Shown here piece after piece: positions 50,858 through 59,597 of a stretch of DNA of 64,000 nucleotides (the first letter of the stretch is position 1; each line of letters starts with the position of its first letter). Location: contig NZ_JAHSPR010000003.1 of the NCBI RefSeq assembly GCF_019132845.1, forward strand, positions 300,979-364,978, in the 5' to 3' direction. This stretch comes from Advenella alkanexedens. Its GTDB lineage: Bacteria; Pseudomonadota; Gammaproteobacteria; Burkholderiales; Burkholderiaceae_B. The notes beneath the pieces are model-generated. The model was not told the origin of the DNA. It did no database searches and was given only the letters and a program-made list of their open reading frames with translations. Position numbers and translations under genes: made by a program.

Positions 50858-51802
50858 ATGGCAATGCATTTTGACCTGACGGATATGCAGTTGATGGTTA
50901 ATATCAGTGAGGTTAATAGCCTGACAAAGGGGGCGGAGCGTTCTTTTCTGTCATTGCCGGCCGCCAGTAACCGGATCAAGAATCTGGAAAACAGTCTGGG
51001 TACCGCATTGCTTTACCGGAATAGCCAGGGGGTTACGCTAACGCCTTCTGGTGAGGCTTTCGTGCGTCATGCACATATTGTCTTACGCCAGCTCGAACAC
51101 CTGCGGGGCGATATCAGTGAGTTTGCCCAAGGGATCAAGGGCAAGGTAAGGGTGTATGCCAATACCACGGCCATGAATGAGTTCATGCCGGCCATTCTGG
51201 GTAAATACCTGGCCCGTCATCCTGATGTCAGTATCGAATTGCGCGAGCGGCTAAGTTACCGGATCGTCCAGGCGGTGGCCGAAGGCACGGCCGATGTGGG
51301 GGTGGTGGCCGGCGTGGAGCCTTCTGAAAACACGGTGGCCGATGGCCTGACCTTTATGCCTTACCGTTCCGATAATCTGGTTCTGGTGACGCATCAGAAC
51401 CATCCGCTGGCTAAGGTTGATCGGATCGCTTTTGCCGATACCCTGTCATACGACTATGTCGGTTTGTCGGAGTGGAGTGCCATTCATGCGTTTTTGCGCA
51501 ATGCTGCCGATATGCTGGGTGTGCCCTTGAAGTTCCGGGTGGAGGTGGGTGGCTTCGAAGCGGTCTGCCGGATGGTGGCGGCGCAGGTGGGGATTGGTGT
51601 GATTCCCGAAACTGCAGCGTTTCGTTACGCGGTGACCATGCCGGTCAAAATCATTCACTTAACCGATGCCTGGGCTTTTCGCCAATTGCATGTTTGTGTG
51701 CGCAATCTTGACAAACTGCCGCCCTTTGCCCAGGATCTGGTGCAGCTGATGCGCGAAGACGTTGAGCAGGAAGAGAAAAAGACAGATCAAGTCACCGGTT
51801 AG
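50858..51802 (+). CDS. LysR-family regulator of the itaconate-type cluster
   Basis: 314-residue LysR protein: DLTDMQLMVNISEVNSLTKG, AERSFLSLPAASNRIKNLEN and LGTALLYRNSQGVTLTPSGE form the winged helix; the effector domain begins GKVRVYANTTAMNEFMPAIL and contains AAQVGIGVIPETAAFRYAV. AAGGAG lies seven bases before the ATG. It is divergent from the acyl-CoA dehydrogenase gene and precedes ich by 119 bases, as the LysR gene does in the Pseudomonas cluster. Likely inducer: itaconate or its CoA-pathway relatives (inference). Confidence 0.92.
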   Translation: MAMHFDLTDMQLMVNISEVNSLTKGAERSFLSLPAASNRIKNLENSLGTALLYRNSQGVTLTPSGEAFVRHAHIVLRQLEHLRGDISEFAQGIKGKVRVYANTTAMNEFMPAILGKYLARHPDVSIELRERLSYRIVQAVAEGTADVGVVAGVEPSENTVADGLTFMPYRSDNLVLVTHQNHPLAKVDRIAFADTLSYDYVGLSEWSAIHAFLRNAADMLGVPLKFRVEVGGFEAVCRMVAAQVGIGVIPETAAFRYAVTMPVKIIHLTDAWAFRQLHVCVRNLDKLPPFAQDLVQLMREDVEQEEKKTDQVTG

Positions 51803-51921
51803 TTGTTAGCGGCCTTATCTTTCTGAAAAGCCCCCTTTTCGGTTTTAAGAATTCACATTTGCCTGTTTCTGGGGCATGCTTGATGATTACTGATATTTAA
51901 AAGTGTAATTGTGAGACTGAA

Positions 51922-52761
51922 ATGAGTAATGAACAGAATGGTGTGAATTTGAATGATTGGCTGGGCCGTCAGGAAAGTTATGGCGAGTTTATCAACCCGG
52001 CCCATGTCAAGAAAATTGCCCTTAGCCTGAATGCGCCGGTTCCCGAAAATGGCCAGCCTTTGCCACATTTATGGCAGTGGGCGCTGTTCGTGGACCCATT
52101 ACCCTTGGATGAACTGGGCACTGACGGGCATCCGCAACGGGGTGGTTTTTTGCCTCCTGCTGACAATCGCAACCGTATGTGGGCCGGTGGCCGGGTTCAA
52201 TTCATCAAGCCACTGGTGGTGGGTCAGGACGCAACCCGGACGTCCACGATTACGGCAATTAAAGAAAAAAGCGGTTCAACCGGCAAGCTGTTGTTTGTCA
52301 CAGTCAAGCACGACTACACCCAGAACAATGAATTATGCATTTCCGAAGAGCAGGATATCGTTTACCGCGAGCCCAGCCCTCCAAAACTGTCAGGCACGCC
52401 TGAAGCCGAAGCGGCCCAGTGGTCCAGCCAGATCGTGCCGACCAGCACCATGCTGTTCAGGTATTCGGCGGTTACTTTCAATGGCCATCGTATTCATTAT
52501 GACTACCCCTATGTGACCGAGGTTGAGGGGTATCCCGGTCTGGTGGTGCATGGTCCCTTGATTGCCACCTGTGTGTTACGGGCATTTACCGATGCCAACC
52601 CGGATAAAACAGTGACCGGTTTTTCTTATCGTGGTGCACGTCCATTGATCAGTCCCTTGCCGTTCAGGGTCGAAGGGACGATTAAAGAAGAGGGCAAGGC
52701 AGCGGTATGGGCCCAGCAGGATGGCTCGGTTGCCCAGCTTGGCGAAGTGCTTTTCAAATAA
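51922..52761 (+). CDS. ich: Itaconyl-CoA hydratase-like MaoC/FAS1-like dehydratase
   Basis: Predicted to hydrate itaconyl-CoA to (S)-citramalyl-CoA. 279 residues with two hot-dog halves: the N-terminal FAS1-like dehydratase part (DWLGRQESYGEFINPAHVKK, LPHLWQWALFVDPLPLDELG, NRMWAGGRVQFIKPL) and the C-terminal MaoC-like part with the hydratase signature MLFRYSAVTFNGHRIHYDYP (Asn and His) and GYPGLVVHGPLIATCVLRAF. Such double hot-dog proteins include mesaconyl-C4-CoA hydratase and Ich. The next two genes encode the CoA transferase and citramalyl-CoA lyase of the same pathway. Confidence 0.88.
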   Translation: MSNEQNGVNLNDWLGRQESYGEFINPAHVKKIALSLNAPVPENGQPLPHLWQWALFVDPLPLDELGTDGHPQRGGFLPPADNRNRMWAGGRVQFIKPLVVGQDATRTSTITAIKEKSGSTGKLLFVTVKHDYTQNNELCISEEQDIVYREPSPPKLSGTPEAEAAQWSSQIVPTSTMLFRYSAVTFNGHRIHYDYPYVTEVEGYPGLVVHGPLIATCVLRAFTDANPDKTVTGFSYRGARPLISPLPFRVEGTIKEEGKAAVWAQQDGSVAQLGEVLFK

Positions 52762-52787
52762 ATAAAATTATTTAAGGAATGAATCAA

Positions 52788-53972
52788 ATGAGTGTTAGAC
52801 CGCTTGAAGGTATCACCGTATTAAGTCTTGAGCACGCCATTGCGGCACCGTTTTGTTCACGTCAGCTGGCGGATCTGGGCGCACGCGTAATCAAGGTGGA
52901 GCGTCCGGGTGTGGGAGACTTTGCCCGTAATTATGATGAGCGCGTTAAGGGCATGGCGTCTCATTTTGTCTGGACCAACCGTTCCAAGGAAAGTCTGACG
53001 CTGGATCTTAAAAATGAGGCGGCTGGTGATGTGTTGGAAAAACTGTTGCCTCAGGTGGATGTGCTGGTGCAAAACCTGGCTCCAGGTGCGGCTGCCCGTT
53101 TGGGTTTGTCGTTTGAGGCCCTGCATGAAAAATATCCCCGATTGATTGTGTGTGATATTTCCGGCTATGGTGAGGGTGGCCCTTATGAGAAGAAAAAAGC
53201 CTATGACCTGTTGATTCAAAGCGAAAGCGGTTTTGTATCGGTCACGGGCAGCAAGGATGAGATGGCCAAGGCGGGTTGCTCCATTGCCGATATTGCCGCT
53301 GGCATGTACGCCTATAGCAATATTCTGTCCGCGCTATTGTTGCGTGAAAAAACTGGCAAGGGCAGCCGTATTGATGTTTCCATGCTGGAAAGTATGGTCG
53401 AGTGGATGAATTTTCCGCTGTACTATTCGTTTGAAGGCCAGGAGCCTCCGGTGCGAGCAGGGGCGGCGCATGCCGTGATTTATCCTTATGGTCCTTTCCC
53501 GACCGGGGGCGGCCAGACTATTATGCTGGGTTTGCAAAATGAACGCGAATGGAAAGTGTTTTGCGAGCAGGTTCTGGGTAAACCTGAACTGGCTGCTGAT
53601 GAACGTTTTGCCAACAATACCTTGCGTACTGCCAATCGTGAGGCCTTGAAGCAGATTATTGTTGACACCTTTGCCGGTATGAGCAAAGATCAGGTGATCG
53701 AATTGCTGGAAACGGCCAAGATTGCCAACGCCTCTGTGAACGACATGAAAGGGGTGTGGGAGCATGAACAATTGAAATCACGCAATCGCTGGCGTGAAAT
53801 GGACAGTCCGGTGGGCAAGCTGCCAACGCTGTTGCCACCGGGCGTGAATAATGCTTACGAATATCGTATTGATGCGGTGCCGGGCCTGGGTGAGCATTCT
53901 GAAAAAATCCTGCGGGAGCTGGGTTATGACGAGCAAACCATTGCGGGTTGGCGTGAACAGGGAGTGGTGTGA
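52788..53972 (+). CDS. ict: CaiB/BaiF family (class III) CoA-transferase, itaconate type
   Basis: Predicted succinyl-CoA:itaconate CoA-transferase. 394 residues with the class III pattern: MSVRPLEGITVLSLEHAIAA, ARVIKVERPGVGDFARNYDE, the active-site Asp loop near AYDLLIQSESGFVSVTG, ADIAAGMYAYSNILSALLLR and ADERFANNTLRTANREALKQ. The ATG at 52788 has AAGGA ten bases upstream, while the ATG at 52779 is only one base from it. The gene overlaps ccl by one base (TGATG). Confidence 0.9.
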   Translation: MSVRPLEGITVLSLEHAIAAPFCSRQLADLGARVIKVERPGVGDFARNYDERVKGMASHFVWTNRSKESLTLDLKNEAAGDVLEKLLPQVDVLVQNLAPGAAARLGLSFEALHEKYPRLIVCDISGYGEGGPYEKKKAYDLLIQSESGFVSVTGSKDEMAKAGCSIADIAAGMYAYSNILSALLLREKTGKGSRIDVSMLESMVEWMNFPLYYSFEGQEPPVRAGAAHAVIYPYGPFPTGGGQTIMLGLQNEREWKVFCEQVLGKPELAADERFANNTLRTANREALKQIIVDTFAGMSKDQVIELLETAKIANASVNDMKGVWEHEQLKSRNRWREMDSPVGKLPTLLPPGVNNAYEYRIDAVPGLGEHSEKILRELGYDEQTIAGWREQGVV

Positions 53973-54793
53973 TGAGTTTGTCAAGATCAGCATTGTTTGT
54001 CCCCGCAACGCGGGTTGATCGTATCCCCAAGGCGCTACAAAGTGGTGCCGATTGTGTGATTGTCGACCTGGAAGATGCCGTTGAGGTTAATGCCAAAGAC
54101 AGCGCCCGGGCAGATCTTGAGGAATTTGCCAAGGCCAACCCCGAAGCCCGTTTTCTGGTTCGGGTCAATGATGCCAAGGCACCTTGGTTTGATGCGGATA
54201 TTGCCATGTGCGGACGCCTTGGCAATGTAACCGGTGTCATGCTGCCCAAGGCGGAAAGCTCACGCCAGATTGAGTTGGCGGCCCGAGCCGATAAGCCTGT
54301 TTATCCCATTGTTGAAAGTGCTGTTGGGATTGCCAATCTTGCCGAATTATGCCGTACACCCGGTGTGGCAAGGGTGTCATTTGGCGCACTTGACCTGGCA
54401 TTGGACCTGAATATGGATGACGATTCGCCAGGGGCTCGCGCCTTGCTCGATCATGTACGTTGTCAGATTTCCATTCAAAGCCGTGCGGCAGGTATTTTGC
54501 CTCCGCTGGATGGTGTGTTTCCGGATATTGCCAATACCCAGGGTCTGGCCAAAGCGGTTGCGTTTGCCAAGGGCATGGGTTACGCTGGTGTGTTGTGCAT
54601 TCATCCCTCCCAGATTGCCGTTATTCATGAGGTATTTGAACCGACTGAGGAAGAAAAGGCCTGGGCCACCCGCGTGCTGGAGATGGCCAATGAAACCGGC
54701 CTTGCCGCCTTCAAGTTGGACGGCAAGATGGTGGATATGCCCGTGATTGAGAAGGCTAAACAGATTCTTCGTATTCGTCCGGTGGCAAATTAA
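53972..54793 (+). CDS. ccl: (S)-citramalyl-CoA lyase-like HpcH/HpaI-CitE family protein
   Basis: Predicted to split (S)-citramalyl-CoA to acetyl-CoA and pyruvate. 273 residues of the CitE fold: SRSALFVPATRVDRIPKALQ, DCVIVDLEDAVEVNAKDSAR with the metal Asp/Glu, FLVRVNDAKAPWFDADIAM, GVMLPKAESSRQIEL, IVESAVGIANLAEL (metal Glu) and SFGALDLALDLNM. The ATG at 53972 shares a base with the ict stop and has GGAGTG upstream. Its 3' end overlaps that of the convergent kinase gene by 38 bases. Confidence 0.9.
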   Translation: MSLSRSALFVPATRVDRIPKALQSGADCVIVDLEDAVEVNAKDSARADLEEFAKANPEARFLVRVNDAKAPWFDADIAMCGRLGNVTGVMLPKAESSRQIELAARADKPVYPIVESAVGIANLAELCRTPGVARVSFGALDLALDLNMDDDSPGARALLDHVRCQISIQSRAAGILPPLDGVFPDIANTQGLAKAVAFAKGMGYAGVLCIHPSQIAVIHEVFEPTEEEKAWATRVLEMANETGLAAFKLDGKMVDMPVIEKAKQILRIRPVAN

Positions 54794-57083
54794 TAATAAA
54801 AGTTGTTCCATGGCCAGGCTCACTTTCAACCTGAATCTGGCCATTATGACGCGTTATGACGGTTTTGACGAAAGACAGTCCCAGTCCCACGCCGTTGACC
54901 TGACTGTCCGGGCCAGATACACGAAAAAAAGAATTGAAAATCGTGGCTTGGTTTTTTTCGGAAATCCCAATACCCTGATCCTTGATCCTGACCTGCCAAT
55001 AGGCGTCCTGACGATGGATGGAACAATGGATGGTGGTGTTATCGGGGCTGTATTTGAAGGCGTTATCAATTAAATTGACGAAGCAGCGTGATAAAAGGAC
55101 ATGATCTCCTTGGGTAAAGGCAAGTTCATTACCAAAGTCGCTGGTGATATTGATATGGCGTTTTTGGCTGATTCCCCAGTATTCACTGATGATATGTTCC
55201 AGCAATTCTGTCAGGTTGACGGGTACCAGGTTCAGTTCCATCGATTCAGCACGTGTCAATTGCAGGAAGTCATCAACCAGTTTCAGGGTTCGACTGGAAA
55301 GATTGTTGATACGTTGATAAAACTCTTCATCAGGTAACGCGGTTTGGGGATTTCTTTGCAGCTCAATGAGTGCCTGGATGGCACTTTGTGGGGCACGCAT
55401 GTCATGCGAAAGAAAACGCAGTGTTTCTTCCCGCTTGCGTTCGGCCTGACGGATGGGTGTAATGTTATTCAGACTCAGAATATAGCCGATATGCTCACCG
55501 CTGCCAGAGTAGGTGTTGACATATTTCAGTAGCAGGTTCTGTTCAATGCAGTCTTTGATTTCGACACCGTTTTTCCTGAGTTCATCGAGCAGGCCGGTTT
55601 GTCGCTCTTCAGGGGTGCTGATTTTGTTGATGACCGCCATAATTTCAGCCCGCTGTTCATTGTCTGAGACAACGGGTATCAGAAACTGTGCCAAGGTCTG
55701 GTTTTTTTCGGGTGTAGGGCTCCCCACTTTTTGCATATAGTTTTTGGTGGTATCGGTCGTGAATTGCAGTTTATGATCCAGGTTGAATACGGCGATGGCA
55801 TCAGGCATGCGGTTGATGCCATCCATAATGAATTGCCGCAAACTGCGAACCTGCTCCATGATTTCCCTGAACTCGGCAAGCCGGTCATTGAGGGATCGGC
55901 CGTAATTGACTTGCTGCCAGTTTTTGATTTCTGTTTTAAACAGGGGTTCTTTTTCGTTAAGCTCGGCAATTTCGCGGCGCATCTGATAAAGCGCCATTTC
56001 CTGGGTACGCCAGCTCCAGAGCGGATATAACAGCAAGATGCCCAGCATGGCAGGCAAGGGGCTATGCCAGATGCCCCATTGAAACATGAGGAGACCATGA
56101 AGCAGGATAATGAGGATCGCTGTCAGGATGCTCAGCAGTAGAATGGTTCTGGGGGACGAGTTTTTGAGAAAGACACATAAAACCAGCATTGGCAACAGGC
56201 CAAGCAGCAGGTCAATGAGCGGACTGGTTTCTTTAATCCAGGTTTGCTCAAGGCTTGCCTGCAAGCTGTTGGCCAGTATTTCCACACCCGCCATGTTCAG
56301 GCTTTTTGATGAGGTAGGCGTGGGAAACTGATCTCCCAGTCCGCTGCCCCAGACACCAATAAGGACGTATTTATCCTTGAAAAAGCTGGCGGGAATGCGC
56401 TGATTCAGGACATCGCTATAAGGCAGCATCTGAAAATGACCGGGAGCACCGGCAAACGGAATGGCCGTTTCGCGGTTACCGGTTTGTTGCAGGGTCTGTT
56501 TAACCAGTTCATGTTCTCCGCCCGCATTTAACATGGCAAGGCTCAGATGGTAGGCCGGGCTGCCGTCATTTTGCACTTTTTGCAGGGGGACGCGTCGCAC
56601 CAGCCCATCAGGATCAATCTTGATGTTGATAAAGCCCAGTCCCTGGGCGGCTTGCACGAATTCAGGCTCAGGGTTATTGGGCAGGTTACCGGCTTCAGTG
56701 AAATAGTTGGCCAGGATGACGCGGCCATGATTACGGATGGCGTTGGCAAATATTGCATTTTCCTGCTCATAGCCGGCTTGCGTGCCCATAAAGCTGATAT
56801 CGAACGCAACGGCCTTGCTTTGCTGCAGGCGAGCAAGAAGATCGGCATGGACCGAGCGTCGCCAGGGCCAGACGCCGATTTCCGCAATGCTTTTGTCATC
56901 AATGGCCACAATGACAATGTCTTCGGAAGCGGGTTTGTCCTGGGTTAGTTGGATGGCGATATCGTAAATGCGGGCGTCAAGCAGCGGGAAACTTTTAAAA
57001 ACGGAAAGAAAAGCAGTGATCATCAGAATGAGAAGGCTGACAACCAGCCATTCGAGACCATAACGCTTTTTCATGTGTTTCAT
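54756..57083 (-). CDS. CHASE2-domain sensor histidine kinase
   Basis: 775-residue membrane sensor. One N-terminal helix (LEWLVVSLLILMITAFLSVF), an extracytoplasmic CHASE2 domain from about residue 33 to 285 (LLDARIYDIAIQL, IVIVAIDDKSIAEIGVWPWR, FKDKYVLIGVWGSGLGDQF), three closely spaced helices to about 365, a coiled linker, a PAS-like region (MPDAIAVFNLDHKLQFTTD), then HisKA with the H-box FLSHDMRAPQSAI (His 560) and HATPase motifs NLIDNAFKYSP, DQGIGISEKN and GVGLGLSFVK. Operon order is response regulator, FecR-LysM protein, kinase. The start may be 57083 or 57074; no strong ribosome-binding site. Confidence 0.93.
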   Translation of the reverse strand: MKHMKKRYGLEWLVVSLLILMITAFLSVFKSFPLLDARIYDIAIQLTQDKPASEDIVIVAIDDKSIAEIGVWPWRRSVHADLLARLQQSKAVAFDISFMGTQAGYEQENAIFANAIRNHGRVILANYFTEAGNLPNNPEPEFVQAAQGLGFINIKIDPDGLVRRVPLQKVQNDGSPAYHLSLAMLNAGGEHELVKQTLQQTGNRETAIPFAGAPGHFQMLPYSDVLNQRIPASFFKDKYVLIGVWGSGLGDQFPTPTSSKSLNMAGVEILANSLQASLEQTWIKETSPLIDLLLGLLPMLVLCVFLKNSSPRTILLLSILTAILIILLHGLLMFQWGIWHSPLPAMLGILLLYPLWSWRTQEMALYQMRREIAELNEKEPLFKTEIKNWQQVNYGRSLNDRLAEFREIMEQVRSLRQFIMDGINRMPDAIAVFNLDHKLQFTTDTTKNYMQKVGSPTPEKNQTLAQFLIPVVSDNEQRAEIMAVINKISTPEERQTGLLDELRKNGVEIKDCIEQNLLLKYVNTYSGSGEHIGYILSLNNITPIRQAERKREETLRFLSHDMRAPQSAIQALIELQRNPQTALPDEEFYQRINNLSSRTLKLVDDFLQLTRAESMELNLVPVNLTELLEHIISEYWGISQKRHINITSDFGNELAFTQGDHVLLSRCFVNLIDNAFKYSPDNTTIHCSIHRQDAYWQVRIKDQGIGISEKNQATIFNSFFRVSGPDSQVNGVGLGLSFVKTVITRHNGQIQVESEPGHGTTFIINLPPDEYEESV

Positions 57084-57100
57084 TTTTAATGAGTCGGCTG

Positions 57101-58201
57101 CTAGTAGTGTGTCTGGATCAGGGGACCGGACTGTGTGCCAATTGATACACCGGTTTCTGTCATGATACTTGTGGCAGTAATGGTGAACGGCTGGACGGCA
57201 TCAGCACCGGCAAGCTGGTTGCTGTCAATGGAGCGGACTGAAACATAATAAGTGCCTTTGCCTGGCCCGGTAACGCGGGCTTCAGGTTTTTTAACGGTTT
57301 CGGTGAACAGGACATCGTAGCCGGAAATGTCATTGGATACGCGTACCAGGTAGGATGTTGCGCCAGTAACCGGCTGGATGGCTACCTTGAATTCGAAGGG
57401 ACTGGATTGCTTCAGCTGGATCTCCGGTGGTGGCAATAACTCAATGATATCACCGGCTTGGCCTTTGGGAGTAGCGGTAATGCCCTGATTGGCATTGAGA
57501 TGCACGGACTGGTCACGGGATGCGGCCGCAATGAAGGCCGCTTTACCGTTCAACAGTTCGCTTGACGAGCCTGCCTGTTGGGAAGCCTCTGCCCGAACCA
57601 CGGTGCCCCGTACCCCTGTAATACTGACGGGGGTGCGAATTTCAAAACGGCCTACCCCGGTCTTTTTGGGGGAGGCATGGGCAGCCAGCTTTCCGGTTTC
57701 AATATTGAAGATGGCGTCGATCAGGCCAGTGCCACGGAATTTTCGTAAGCGTTTCACGAGCACCGTACTGTCAGGGGGGATTTGTACCTTGCTTTCATCG
57801 GAAAGTACCAGGGTGATATTGCTTTGTGTGCCGGTGATAATGGTGTCTGCCTCGGCAATGACACGATTTTTGTCTATAGGCTGATTATTGACCAGCACAT
57901 TGCCGGTCAGATACAGGACTTTTGCCTGGTCGGGCTCTTCATCAATCAGTGAGAAGGGGATCTTGAGTGTCATGCCGATAGGCACTTTCCGGGTATTGGC
58001 AATACGATTGCTTTTCTGGATGGCTTTCCAGTTGGACTGTTTGCTTGTAAAGGTTTCAGACAGTGAGGAAAGGGTTTCTCCGGGTTTGATCTGATACAGA
58101 AAATGGTCTTCATGGGCACCGGCAGGCTGTGCATGGATATCAAGTGTTAGCAAACAGGCAATATTTAACAGCAGGAGGCGTAAGAAAGTGTTGATTCTCA
58201 T
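57101..58201 (-). CDS. Exported FecR-domain protein with N-terminal LysM domain
   Basis: 366-residue predicted periplasmic protein. Signal peptide MRINTFLRLLLLNIACLLTL cleaved near HAQ, a LysM module at about residues 33-83 (FLYQIKPGETLSSLSETFTS, NRIANTRKVPIGMTLKIPF) that should bind peptidoglycan, a FecR domain at about 95-240 (LYLTGNVLVNNQPIDKNRVI, RFEIRTPVSITGVRGTVVRA), and a C-terminal beta-sandwich like region (IQPVTGATSYLVRVSNDISG). No TonB receptor or ECF sigma gene is nearby; instead it lies between the response regulator and CHASE2 kinase genes, so it may sense the wall and feed the kinase. Confidence 0.9.
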   Translation of the reverse strand: MRINTFLRLLLLNIACLLTLDIHAQPAGAHEDHFLYQIKPGETLSSLSETFTSKQSNWKAIQKSNRIANTRKVPIGMTLKIPFSLIDEEPDQAKVLYLTGNVLVNNQPIDKNRVIAEADTIITGTQSNITLVLSDESKVQIPPDSTVLVKRLRKFRGTGLIDAIFNIETGKLAAHASPKKTGVGRFEIRTPVSITGVRGTVVRAEASQQAGSSSELLNGKAAFIAAASRDQSVHLNANQGITATPKGQAGDIIELLPPPEIQLKQSSPFEFKVAIQPVTGATSYLVRVSNDISGYDVLFTETVKKPEARVTGPGKGTYYVSVRSIDSNQLAGADAVQPFTITATSIMTETGVSIGTQSGPLIQTHY

Positions 58202-58243
58202 GGGGGTGTTGGGTCATTCAGACTGATGGAGGTGTTTTGTTAT

Positions 58244-58963
58244 TCAGACCGTGGTTACTGGTGTATCGTCTGTATGGTGATTGAATAATTCCATCCGGTA
58301 ACCCAGAGCATAGGATGAAACGATGCGAACACCATTTTCCGGATTGATGTGCAGTTTCTGGCGAATGTTTGACAGATGTGTATCGAGGGTGCGTGAGGTG
58401 GCCGGTATTTCCCGGTTCCAGATGGCGGCACTGATGGTATCCCGTGAGAAAAGCCGCCCGATATTGCTGAAAAACAGGTAGGCAAGGTCAAACTCTTTGG
58501 GTGCCAGCTGGACAGGCTCTCCATGCAGGGTGATTTCGCGCTTTTGCTGATTTAACTGATAGGGTCCCTGTTTGATGATGTTTGAGGTGTTTCCTGCGTT
58601 ATTCCTGCGCAGCAGTGCCTTGATACGGGCAATCAGTTCGGGCGCCTTGAAGGGTTTGACAAGATAATCATCGGCACCGGCATTCAGTCCGGTAACCAGA
58701 TCGTGATCCTGGTTACGGTTGGTCAGGAATATCACAGGCAGCTGGTTGTCCAGGTTGGCACGTATCCATATGACAATGTCTTTGCCGGAAATATCGGGCA
58801 ATTCCCAATCTATCAACAATAAATCAAGTTTTTCCGATTTTTTCAGGGCAACCAGTAAATCCTTGCCTGTTGCAAAATGTTTGCTGTTGAATCCGGCTTC
58901 AGCTAAGGTGTGTACTATGTATTGTGCCTGGACCGGGTCGTCTTCTAATGAGGCAATGATCAT
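58244..58963 (-). CDS. OmpR-family response regulator
   Basis: 239 residues. Receiver domain: acidic pocket in SLEDDP (Glu7, Asp8, Asp9), phospho-acceptor Asp52 in LLLIDWELPDISGKD, Thr in VIFLTNRNQ and Lys in DDYLVKPFKAPEL. The C-terminal winged helix is of the OmpR type (LAPKEFDLAYLFFSNIGRLF, TLDTHLSNIRQKL, SSYALGYRMEL). First gene of the three-gene operon with the FecR-LysM and CHASE2 kinase genes, and the expected partner of that kinase. AATGTAAAT repeats upstream of the gene could be its own binding sites. Confidence 0.95.
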   Translation of the reverse strand: MIIASLEDDPVQAQYIVHTLAEAGFNSKHFATGKDLLVALKKSEKLDLLLIDWELPDISGKDIVIWIRANLDNQLPVIFLTNRNQDHDLVTGLNAGADDYLVKPFKAPELIARIKALLRRNNAGNTSNIIKQGPYQLNQQKREITLHGEPVQLAPKEFDLAYLFFSNIGRLFSRDTISAAIWNREIPATSRTLDTHLSNIRQKLHINPENGVRIVSSYALGYRMELFNHHTDDTPVTTV

Positions 58964-59042
58964 TGAATGTAAATCTCTTATAAAATATTAACGCGGTATA
59001 AATTACTCGCAATAATGCTTATGAATTTATATGACTTGTTTC

Positions 59043-59063
59043 AATGTAAATAAAATGTAAATA
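59043..59063 (-). promoter_or_regulatory. Direct repeats AATGTAAATA with 11-bp period
   Basis: AATGTAAATA at 59043-59052 and again at 59054-59063, one helical turn apart, with a third AATGTAAAT at 58966-58974 next to the start codon. Tandem half-sites with an 11-base period are the usual target of OmpR/PhoB-type regulators. Likely autoregulation, by inference. Confidence 0.45.
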
Positions 59064-59164
59064 AGTGACTGATTTTTAATGATTGGTTTTGCCTGGACTA
59101 AGATAACAGGAAAAGAATTGGTAATTCATTTAACAAAATATCGTTAACAATCTTTGACATTTTA

Positions 59165-59216
59165 CAGTTGATTTTGCAAAATTGCGCTTTCAGTTGATAT
59201 TGTAAAATTGCACTTT
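59165..59216. repeat. Two tandem 26-bp repeats
   Basis: CAGTTGATTTTGCAAAATTG plus CGCTTT (59165-59190) is followed at once by a copy differing at three positions (59191-59216). It lies about 30 bases before the rpsL promoter and 200 bases upstream of the response regulator gene. Confidence 0.7.
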
Positions 59217-59247
59217 TTTATCAAAAGCACAATAAGTTTTGTTCTTC

Positions 59248-59277
59248 TTGACTTTTTTTTGTTAAATGTGGTATTGT
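59248..59277 (+). promoter_or_regulatory. Probable sigma-70 promoter of the str operon
   Basis: TTGACT at 59248-59253 and TATTGT at 59272-59277, 18 bases apart (or GTATTG with 17). Preceded by A+T-rich sequence. It lies 321 bases upstream of the rpsL start, so the transcript would have a long leader; a small GGGCT/AGCCC hairpin is at 59281-59300. Confidence 0.6.
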
Positions 59278-59597
59278 GATGGGCTGATTGGTGTAAGCCC
59301 GTTTTGTTTTGGGTTTTAACCGGTTGGTAAGTGGTTGATTGTTAGGTTGATTTTTTCAATTTAACAAGGCCATGGTCAGTTTATCGCTCTTTGTGGTTGC
59401 TTATCTGCAGATTGTCAAAATTTGCGGGCAAGTTGGCTATTCGGGTGATATAACAACAAATCCTAGCTTAGAATAGCCTTGATCTGCAATCACGCATGTC
59501 AATCTTTCTAAGGCCTGGCGTACATTAAAGTCAGTACGTTAAACAGACGATATATAAATCCAGTACATTTTTGTACATTAATAGGACAAGCAAGGTC

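Larger units (their letters stand above)
58964..59597. other. Intergenic region between the response regulator and rpsL
   Basis: 634 bases without a credible gene. The left half, A+T-rich, holds direct repeats that suit an OmpR-type regulator. The right half holds a probable sigma-70 promoter and a leader of about 310 bases for rpsL. No tRNA or other structured RNA was recognised. Confidence 0.8.
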
